From positions 1 through 23,869 of the IMG/VR virus record IMGVR_UViG_3300044678_000294: DNA of 23,869 nucleotides; one strand, 5' to 3'. Below, in pieces: positions 6,761 through 12,737 of this stretch; position 1 is the stretch's first letter, and each line of letters opens with the position of its first letter. Below the pieces are notes generated by a model, which saw nothing but the letters and a program-made list of their open reading frames with translations, ran no database searches and was not told where the DNA came from. The position numbers were made by a program, and so were the translations under genes. Source of the DNA: a virus.

Positions 6761-7324
6761 ATGAGTACGCTAGTGAACTACACATATTGGAAGTGGGACG
6801 CCGTATTAAGCAAAGAGTTTTGTCGCTCTGTACTAGAGCAGATTGACTGGGCAACGGCCAAAGACGCAACTATAAATGAAAATGGACAAGCAGTTGTTGA
6901 CCCTAAGTCTAGACGCACAGATGTCGTCTGGCAGCCATCTATACAGCCTATAGGATGTGTTAGCAAATGCTACATGGAGATAGCCAATCAGTCAGCCGAG
7001 TGGGGATATAACTTAAGCGGACAAGAAAATACGCAGATTGGCAGATATAAGAGCACAGATGAAGGGTATTATGACTGGCACATAGACGCCACTGCCCCAC
7101 AAAACGGTATACAACGCAAACTTTCTTGCGTTATTTTGCTAAATGACCCTTCTGAATTTGAAGGAGGTATCCTACAATTAAAGGGTATGGAAGACCAAAA
7201 CGTACTTGATAAACAGGGAAGTATTATTGTTTTTCCTTCATTTATAGAACATAAAGTAACACCTGTAACAAAAGGTGTTAGGTATTCAGCAGTGACTTGG
7301 GCGAGTGGCCCATCATTTAGATAA
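6761..7324 (+). CDS. 2-oxoglutarate/Fe(II)-dependent oxygenase (prolyl 4-hydroxylase-like)
   Basis: This 187-residue protein has the complete active-site set of the P4H/PKHD superfamily. The Fe ligands are H107-x-D109 (YYDWHIDA) and H164 (FPSFIEHKVTPV), and R174 (KGVRYSAV) binds 2-oxoglutarate. The GGILQLKG strand and the GSIIVFPS turn between them are typical. Such enzymes hydroxylate protein side chains or small molecules and are recurrent accessory genes in aquatic phages. It starts 3 bases after the zinc-ribbon stop, so the two are co-translated. The substrate is unknown. Proline/glycine-containing tail proteins upstream are possible targets, as are products of the ATP-grasp-like enzyme. 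All key residues are present, so activity is likely. Confidence 0.88.
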   Translation: MSTLVNYTYWKWDAVLSKEFCRSVLEQIDWATAKDATINENGQAVVDPKSRRTDVVWQPSIQPIGCVSKCYMEIANQSAEWGYNLSGQENTQIGRYKSTDEGYYDWHIDATAPQNGIQRKLSCVILLNDPSEFEGGILQLKGMEDQNVLDKQGSIIVFPSFIEHKVTPVTKGVRYSAVTWASGPSFR

Positions 7325-7333
7325 AGGCTAGCG

Positions 7334-7795
7334 ATGCGTAAGTTATTAGTAGGGCTATTGATATGTGGTTCTGCTTATGCGCAGGACACAACAATTAACT
7401 ACAAAGGCCAGCCTCCAGCAGGTGCTATGGCGCCGAGTATCTCTTCGTTCAGCCAAGATAACTGCTTGGTTGCGGTCTCTGGGGCTATTAGCTCTACGGT
7501 GATTGGCTTTTCTGGTGGTAGCTACATGATGGACGAAGATTGCTCAAGGCGTAAATGGGCTACATTCTTATCTAACAATGGACTTAAAGTAGCTGCGGTT
7601 GCTATTGCTTGTTCAGCACGTGAAGAAAACTGGGATGCCATGATGATGTCAGGCACGCCTTGTCCGATTGATGGTCTCGTTGGCGATGCTGCCCGTAACG
7701 AGTGGATTAAACGTCACCCTGAAAAGTTTAAGAGATTATATGGTTCGGTTCCTCCTCTTGTTGAGCTTAAGCCTACTGATTCTAAGGAGCAATGA
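7334..7795 (+). CDS. Secreted protein with Sec signal peptide, unknown
   Basis: This 153-residue protein starts with a signal peptide (basic MRK, hydrophobic core, likely SPase I cleavage after AYA at residue 16). The mature part contains a hydrophobic Gly/Ser stretch around residues 47-64 and several cysteines (in NCLVAV, EDCSRRK, IACSA and TPCPIDG), which suggests disulphides in the periplasm. A clear AAAGG lies 6 bases before the ATG. I recall similar proteins in freshwater phages near lysis genes, without a known function. Its 3' end overlaps the start of the next gene by 56 bases. It may act in lysis or envelope modification, by context only. Confidence 0.72.
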   Translation: MRKLLVGLLICGSAYAQDTTINYKGQPPAGAMAPSISSFSQDNCLVAVSGAISSTVIGFSGGSYMMDEDCSRRKWATFLSNNGLKVAAVAIACSAREENWDAMMMSGTPCPIDGLVGDAARNEWIKRHPEKFKRLYGSVPPLVELKPTDSKEQ

Positions 7796-8711
7796 TGTTC
7801 AAGCGAATTGTTATGCTAGTACGTGGTCTAATGGGGTGCCAGTCTACGGCTCCCTCTTCGTTGACGGTGGAACAACCCTCGCCCAGTGCCAAGCGCTCGC
7901 GTGCCAAATCTACCCAAGTATCTCCCCAAGCTGCCCAGGCGCAACCCCGCCCCCGCAAGTCGTCACCTGCACCTACTCAGCGCAAACCGAAACAAGAAGC
8001 TGCCCCATCAACTTCAGCGGCTCGCAAACCTGGAAAAAAGAAACCAACTGCCCGACAGGTAGCTATGGTCAGCCAGTCCAAACCGACTGGTTCAAAATCC
8101 AAGACACCTGCGTCCAAAACCCGCCAACATGTCAAATAAGCAGCCAACAACAAACGCTCAGCTGCCAGACAGGCTATACGGGGAGCATTACCCAGACTCG
8201 TTCCTCGATGTGTCCAGACCCATACGGGAGCCCAACGTGGCAACCTTGGGTGACTACATCAGACACTTGCAAGAAGTCGATAAACAACCCAACGAATCCT
8301 GTGTCGCCTGTGTCGCCCCTGAGTCCAACTTCAGCCACATCTGCCCCAACAATCCAATCCTCACCTGTAACTGCACCGACCCCAAATACTGTGCCGAACT
8401 CGGAAACGACCCCGACCGCCAGTACAGAGACCCAGACCCAAACAACGACGGCTTCTCCGACAACCTCGACTACACAGGCATCCCCATCCCCGCCCCCAAA
8501 AGGGAAAGTAAGAAGCTCGGTTGGCCTTGCGTTGTCGTTGGAGCTGTTTGTGAAACCTGGGTTACAACAACCGAACGTATTCTCAGAACCACAGCTGGTG
8601 AGTGGGATACCGAACAACATACTAACGCAGGACTTAATAATGATGGACCTGCTGCAACAACCAAGCTATAACCAACCATTTGATGCACCCGACTTAGGAT
8701 TTGAACAATGA
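7740..8711 (+). CDS. Secreted Cys-rich repeat protein with Pro/Ser/Thr-rich linker
   Basis: This frame encodes 323 residues with a Leu-rich signal peptide (about 1-22, cleavage after VQA). Two cysteine modules follow at 77-124 and 131-177, spaced C-x10-C-x15-C-x19-C and C-x10-C-x15-C-x18-C. A Pro/Ser/Thr/Gln-rich linker spans about 178-265, and the C-terminus ends APDLGFEQ. I start it at the ATG at 7740 because an earlier ATG (7668) would destroy the signal peptide. This frame has strong C bias at third positions while the other long frames here do not. The stretch 7845-8640 is clearly GC-richer than its neighbours, so it looks acquired. The function is unknown. It probably acts in the periplasm or outside the cell. 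Confidence 0.75.
   Translation: MVRFLLLLSLSLLILRSNDVQANCYASTWSNGVPVYGSLFVDGGTTLAQCQALACQIYPSISPSCPGATPPPQVVTCTYSAQTETRSCPINFSGSQTWKKETNCPTGSYGQPVQTDWFKIQDTCVQNPPTCQISSQQQTLSCQTGYTGSITQTRSSMCPDPYGSPTWQPWVTTSDTCKKSINNPTNPVSPVSPLSPTSATSAPTIQSSPVTAPTPNTVPNSETTPTASTETQTQTTTASPTTSTTQASPSPPPKGKVRSSVGLALSLELFVKPGLQQPNVFSEPQLVSGIPNNILTQDLIMMDLLQQPSYNQPFDAPDLGFEQ
7784..7789 (+). promoter_or_regulatory. Strong ribosome binding site (AAGGAG) of uncertain target
   Basis: AAGGAG lies 5 bases before ATG 7795 (and 2 before ATG 7792). Neither ATG is in the frame of the Cys-rich gene, which starts at 7740. The site instead fits the nested lipoprotein-like frame 7795-8139. It may be a relic of a gene order that existed before the GC-rich segment was inserted. 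Confidence 0.5.
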
Positions 8712-9160
8712 GCGATTTAGAGAAATTAGATAAAGTACAAGGCTTCGTAGATAAGTGGGTCACTTGGGCCAAACAGAACACCATGGTGGCTGGTTTCATC
8801 ATTGCTGGCGTGCCTGTTATTTTAGGTGCTGGCTATACAAGCATTACCAAGTTCAACGAAGTCAAAGAGATGTATGAAGGCTACAGCGACACTGCCGCAT
8901 CCGCATCAGCCGCAGAGCGCAAGGTTAAGCTACTAGAAGAGAAGGTAGCCGACCAGCGTGAAGTCATCGCTAAGATGCAAGAGCGCCTAGCCGAAGCATT
9001 GATGGCAGCCCGTGAAGCTAAGATTGTTGCAGAAAGCACACAGAAAGAACTACGTTCTGGCATGGCTGCACAAAAAGTTGAGCTAGATATTACAAGTTCT
9101 ACATTACGCTCTGAGATGAATACATTAAAACGTGCAACAACTAACCGATTAGGAAACTAA
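8708..9160 (+). CDS. Single-span membrane protein with coiled coil (spanin-like)
   Basis: This 150-residue protein has a short charged N-terminus, one transmembrane segment (about 25-44, MVAGFIIAGVPVILGAG) and a long charged Ala/Glu/Lys/Arg coiled coil (about 66-145). This is the topology of an inner-membrane spanin (Rz class), which bridges to the outer membrane at the last step of Gram-negative lysis. It lies directly before the holin and endolysin, and it overlaps the previous stop as ATGA. The cytoplasmic N-terminus is longer than in lambda Rz. No separate outer-membrane spanin gene is obvious apart from the doubtful nested frame at 7795-8139. Confidence 0.6.
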   Translation: MSDLEKLDKVQGFVDKWVTWAKQNTMVAGFIIAGVPVILGAGYTSITKFNEVKEMYEGYSDTAASASAAERKVKLLEEKVADQREVIAKMQERLAEALMAAREAKIVAESTQKELRSGMAAQKVELDITSSTLRSEMNTLKRATTNRLGN

Positions 9161-9161
9161 T

Positions 9162-9575
9162 ATGCTACCTATTGCAGCTTTACTAGACGTTGGCATGAAA
9201 GTGCTTGACAAGTTTGTTCCAGACCCAGAAGCTAAAGCCAAGGCTCAAGCTGAATTGCTCAAGATGCAACAAGAAGGTCGTTTGGCTGAACTTAATGCCG
9301 ACAATATTGAAGCTCAAGAGCTGACTAAACGCCATACGGCTGACATGGCTAGTGATAGCTGGTTGTCTAAAAATATTAGACCCGGCACGCTTATTTTTAT
9401 TCTTTTGGTTTACTCTACTTTTGCCATGATGTCTGCTTGGGATATCGAAGTTAACAACAACTACGTAGAATTGCTAGGCCAATGGGGTATGTTGATTATG
9501 TCGTTTTATTTTGGTGGTCGTACACTAGAGAAAATCATTGATGCAAAGGCTAAAAAAGATGAATCTAAGTCCTAA
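9162..9575 (+). CDS. Holin (3TM GTA-type family)
   Basis: This 137-residue protein has an amphipathic N-terminal helix with FVPDPEAKAKAQAELLK, then two clear membrane segments (about 74-93 and 101-118). The second is followed by FGGRTLEKI and a Lys-rich cytoplasmic tail. The PDPE.KA...EL, W and GGR.LEK pattern resembles the 3TM holin family first defined in gene transfer agents. Holins form the inner-membrane holes that time lysis. It ends inside the following M15 endolysin gene, with a 17-base overlap, as is usual for lysis cassettes. Confidence 0.78.
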   Translation: MLPIAALLDVGMKVLDKFVPDPEAKAKAQAELLKMQQEGRLAELNADNIEAQELTKRHTADMASDSWLSKNIRPGTLIFILLVYSTFAMMSAWDIEVNNNYVELLGQWGMLIMSFYFGGRTLEKIIDAKAKKDESKS

Positions 9576-9996
9576 TTTCACGCTAGCTGAACTAACTGCC
9601 AGCGAAACCGCCGAGCGTAATGGACTAGATAACACTCCTGATGCTACAGCATTAGCTAATTTACAGCGTTTGGCTGAGTTTTTAGAAACTATTAAAACCG
9701 CACTTAGCGGCAAACCTGTAATGATTAACTCCGCTTATCGTGGTCCAGCAGTGAATGCACATGTCGGCGGGTCTAAGTCTAGTCAGCATATGGTTGGTTG
9801 TGCAGCTGATATTCGCATTCCTGGCATGAACCCAGACCAAGTTTGCCGAGCCATTATTGAAGCTGGACTACCATTTGACCAATTAATTCGCGAGTTTGAC
9901 TCATGGACCCACATTAGCATTCCCAACGAAGAAGGCTCGACACCAAGAGGACAAACGCTTATCATAGACCGTGCAGGCACCCGCCCATTTGTTTAA
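9559..9996 (+). CDS. Endolysin, M15-family zinc peptidase
   Basis: This 145-residue protein has the M15 fold signature: SAYRG (58-62), VGGSKSSQHMVGCAADI (69-85) and WTHIS (116-120). The zinc ligands are H77, D84 and H118. Such enzymes cut peptide cross-links in peptidoglycan. I chose the ATG at 9559, with AAAGG 9 bases upstream, giving the conserved MNLSPNFTLAEL start. A TTG at 9538 and an ATG at 9541 would add a few residues. There is no signal peptide, so export depends on the holin next door. The length is normal for a single-domain phage M15 endolysin. Confidence 0.9.
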   Translation: MNLSPNFTLAELTASETAERNGLDNTPDATALANLQRLAEFLETIKTALSGKPVMINSAYRGPAVNAHVGGSKSSQHMVGCAADIRIPGMNPDQVCRAIIEAGLPFDQLIREFDSWTHISIPNEEGSTPRGQTLIIDRAGTRPFV

Positions 9997-10004
9997 GGTA
10001 AACC

Positions 10005-11894
10005 ATGCCATTCCAAAAGCTACAATTTAAGCCTGGGGTCAATAGAGACCAAACTAACTACACTAACGAGGGTGGTTGGAATGAGTGCGACAAAATTAGG
10101 TTCCGCTCTGGCTTTCCAGAAAAAATTGGCGGCTGGATAAAGGCTACACCTGAGTTTATGCTTGGCGTATGTCGGCAGTTGTTTGGTTGGATTACGTCTT
10201 ATGCAGACAACTTCTTAGCTTGCGGCACTAACAAAAAAGTTTATATTGAAGTAGGTGGGTATTTTTACGATATCACACCACTACGCGCTACTGTACCAAC
10301 ATTAACAACTACAGTTACTGATAACTGCATAACCACAACTAATGGCTCCGGTGTAGTAACTATTATTGCTGTTGGCTCTGATGCTGACGTAGGTAACTAT
10401 ATAGACATATCTGGCGCAACTTCGGTTGGCGGTATTACCGCGGCTACACTTAATGCTACACACGAAGTAGCTACTGTTATTAACGTTAATGCGTTTACTT
10501 TTGTTGTTGGTACAAATGCCTCATCTGGTGCTACAGGTGGTGGTACGGGTATTAATCTATCTTTTGAGATTGACGTTGGGTTTGCCTCTGCTACTTTAGG
10601 TTACGGTTGGGGCACAAGCACTTGGGGTATTGTAGGTTGGGGTTTAAATAGTCCAAACGGTATTTATTTACCTCAACAAGATTGGTGGTTTGACCAGTTT
10701 GACAACAACCTAGTTATGAATATCCGTAACGGTCCTATTTACTACTGGGAACGTGGCACTAACGCAACACCTGATACAGCTTTAGCAACTAGAGCTATCT
10801 TGCTTGAAGACATAAGCGGCGCTGCCAATGTGCCTGATTCTGCTATGCAGACTTTAGTTTCTCAAAACGACAAACATTTATTAGCTTTTGGTTGCCAACC
10901 TTATGCCGGTTCGGCAGGGGACTTTGACCCATTACTTATCCGTTGGGCGTCTCAAGATGACCCTGGTATGTGGACACCACAAGTAACTAATTCCGCAGGA
11001 TTTATTCGTGTTTCTCGTGGTTCAGAAATTGTACGTGCTATACCAACTAAGCAAGAGATTCTTGTATTTACTGAGGCTACACTAAGTTCATTACAGTTTA
11101 CTGGTACAAGCGACGTATTTGCCTTACAAGAGATTGGTGACAACCTGTCTATTATTGGTCCTCGTGCAGTTAGCATTGTTAACAACATGACGTTCTGGAT
11201 GGGTAAAGATAAGTTCTATGTATATACAGGTCGAGTAGAAACACTACCTTGCACACTACGTAACCACGTATTTACTAATATTAATTTGAATCAAACTGAC
11301 CAAATTATCTGCGGCACAAACGAAGGCTGGAACGAAGTATGGTGGATGTACCCAACGGCTAACTCAAATTATAACAACGCATACGTTATCTTTAATCACT
11401 TAGAGCGCATTTGGTACTACGGAACAATTGACCGCGCCGCGTGGTTAGATAGCCCACTACGTCAATTCCCACAAGCAATTGATGCCGATACTACTAACGA
11501 GTTAAGCTATTTGTATAACCATGAAGACGGCACTAACGACGATACATTACCTATGACGGCGTATATTCAGTCATCTGACTTTGACATCGCCGAGGGCGAC
11601 CAGTTTATGTTGACTCGTCGTATCATTCCTGACATTAACTTTGCTGGGTCTAGTGCCGCTAATCCAGAGGCTAATTTTGTTATACGCCCACGCAACTTCC
11701 CCGGCAGTGCGTATCAGTCAAATGCTAGCAACACTCAGCGCGTTATACAAACAACGGTTAATCAGTTTACTGACCAAGTATTCTTGCGAGCACGAGCACG
11801 TCAAGTTGCCTTAAAAATAGAATCTACAGGTTTAGATACGCAGTGGCAGCTAGGCAGCCCACGCCTTGATATGCGTCCGGACGGTAAGAGATGA
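10005..11894 (+). CDS. Tail nozzle / P22 gp10-like tail hub protein
   Basis: This 629-residue protein opens MPFQKLQFKPGVNRDQTNY and has repeated beta blades containing GWI, GWG and WWF motifs. It carries a Thr/Val/Gly-rich beta insertion (about 90-190) and a conserved middle around IPTKQEILVFTEATLSSLQF and GPRAVSIVNNMTFWMG. These features match the large beta-propeller-like nozzle (gp10-type) proteins that plug the podovirus tail and hold packaged DNA. Length and place after the lysis cassette fit a short-tailed phage. Its stop overlaps the next start (ATGA). The subfamily is uncertain, since only remembered pattern supports it. Confidence 0.75.
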   Translation: MPFQKLQFKPGVNRDQTNYTNEGGWNECDKIRFRSGFPEKIGGWIKATPEFMLGVCRQLFGWITSYADNFLACGTNKKVYIEVGGYFYDITPLRATVPTLTTTVTDNCITTTNGSGVVTIIAVGSDADVGNYIDISGATSVGGITAATLNATHEVATVINVNAFTFVVGTNASSGATGGGTGINLSFEIDVGFASATLGYGWGTSTWGIVGWGLNSPNGIYLPQQDWWFDQFDNNLVMNIRNGPIYYWERGTNATPDTALATRAILLEDISGAANVPDSAMQTLVSQNDKHLLAFGCQPYAGSAGDFDPLLIRWASQDDPGMWTPQVTNSAGFIRVSRGSEIVRAIPTKQEILVFTEATLSSLQFTGTSDVFALQEIGDNLSIIGPRAVSIVNNMTFWMGKDKFYVYTGRVETLPCTLRNHVFTNINLNQTDQIICGTNEGWNEVWWMYPTANSNYNNAYVIFNHLERIWYYGTIDRAAWLDSPLRQFPQAIDADTTNELSYLYNHEDGTNDDTLPMTAYIQSSDFDIAEGDQFMLTRRIIPDINFAGSSAANPEANFVIRPRNFPGSAYQSNASNTQRVIQTTVNQFTDQVFLRARARQVALKIESTGLDTQWQLGSPRLDMRPDGKR

Positions 11895-12229
11895 CAATTA
11901 AGAAGTTCGTTGCCCCAGCGTTGCCAACTGCACCAATTGAATACGACCATCGTAGGGACGACCAGCTTAACCAGAATTTACGTATTTACTTTAATAACTT
12001 AGACAACTTTTTAGTTGCTATATCTACACCACAAAACGGTACGACAGCTAACAGACCTACTCAAAACTTACAAGTTGGTCAGTTTTATTTTGATACAACC
12101 CTTGGCTACCCTGTTTGGTGGGATGGTGAATATTGGGTAAACGCTTTGGGGCATCACCCAATAGATGCGCCAGTTACGGGGTCAACAACAAGAGGATTAA
12201 CTGGAACAGTAACGGTTACAACGGTTTAA
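11891..12229 (+). CDS. Small conserved tail-region protein, unknown
   Basis: This 112-residue protein has an N-terminal helical part (RRDDQLNQNLRIYFNNLDNF). A compact aromatic region follows, NLQVGQFYFDTTLGYPVWWD then GEYWVNALG, and it ends in a TGTVTVTTV beta tail. The FYFDTTLGYPVWWDG pattern occurs in phage fibre-attachment and trimerisation segments. It is coupled to the nozzle gene by ATGA and is followed at once by the cupin gene. It probably joins a fibre or appendage to the nozzle, which is inference from context. Confidence 0.68.
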   Translation: MTIKKFVAPALPTAPIEYDHRRDDQLNQNLRIYFNNLDNFLVAISTPQNGTTANRPTQNLQVGQFYFDTTLGYPVWWDGEYWVNALGHHPIDAPVTGSTTRGLTGTVTVTTV

Positions 12230-12230
12230 T

Positions 12231-12737
12231 ATGACAACATCTATACAAAACACTCACGATAAGGTAAAGTTCAGACAGGATGTATTAACTGTTGAACAGG
12301 GTATAAAAGACAAAGTTGCGTCAGGAGAAGTTATTCCAGATGATAGCCCTCTAAAACATTACTTTTCGCCAATAGATGAGAAATATGGTTGTTGCGCTTA
12401 CGCAAGGGAAATTCTTTTACGCAAGGGCTCACTAGTTATAGGTAAAATACATAGGCATCAGCACTTAAATATTATCTCTAAGGGTAAAGTTACAGTGTTT
12501 ACAGAATTTGGTAAGAAAGAATTAGAAGGACCGTGTACTTTTGTGTCAGAAGTAGGGTTGAAAAGGGCTGTTTATGCCCATGAAGATACTATTTGGACAA
12601 CCATACATCTAACTGCTCATGTAGGCGAAGAGAATTTAGACAAAATGGAAGAGGAAGTTATAGCCCCAAACTATAGCGACCTAGGATTAATAGCGTCTGT
12701 TAATGACCTAGTAAAAATTAAAGAGGAAAAACTATGA
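12231..12737 (+). CDS. Cupin-fold protein
   Basis: This 168-residue protein has a central double-stranded beta-helix. Motif 1 is GKIHRHQHLNIISKGKVTV (metal-ligand candidates H74, H76, H78). Motif 2 is VYAHEDTIWTTIHLT (H117). The usual cupin motif-1 glutamate is not obvious, so metal binding may differ or the fold may serve only for structure or ligand binding. Small cupins occur between structural genes of aquatic phages, and their role is unknown. The gene starts right after the previous stop and overlaps the next start (ATGA), so it is co-translated with structural proteins and may be virion-associated. Confidence 0.7.
   Translation: MTTSIQNTHDKVKFRQDVLTVEQGIKDKVASGEVIPDDSPLKHYFSPIDEKYGCCAYAREILLRKGSLVIGKIHRHQHLNIISKGKVTVFTEFGKKELEGPCTFVSEVGLKRAVYAHEDTIWTTIHLTAHVGEENLDKMEEEVIAPNYSDLGLIASVNDLVKIKEEKL

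Noticed and set aside
7668-7739. Upstream ATG extending the Cys-rich secreted protein by 24 residues
   Set aside because: It would bury the Leu-rich signal peptide inside the chain and lengthen the overlap with the preceding gene. ATG 7740 gives a normal signal peptide.
8174-8620. 148-residue minus-strand frame
   Set aside because: It is antisense to the Pro/Ser/Thr-rich linker, with Val/Gly-rich low-complexity content. All credible genes are on the plus strand.
8129-8671. 180-residue frame overlapping the Cys-rich gene
   Set aside because: It is open mainly because the region is C-rich and poor in stops. It has no signal peptide or domain, and third-position bias supports the other frame.
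9538-9558. TTG/ATG starts upstream of the endolysin
   Set aside because: ATG 9559 has a clear ribosome binding site and gives the usual MNLSPNFTLAEL start of M15 endolysins.
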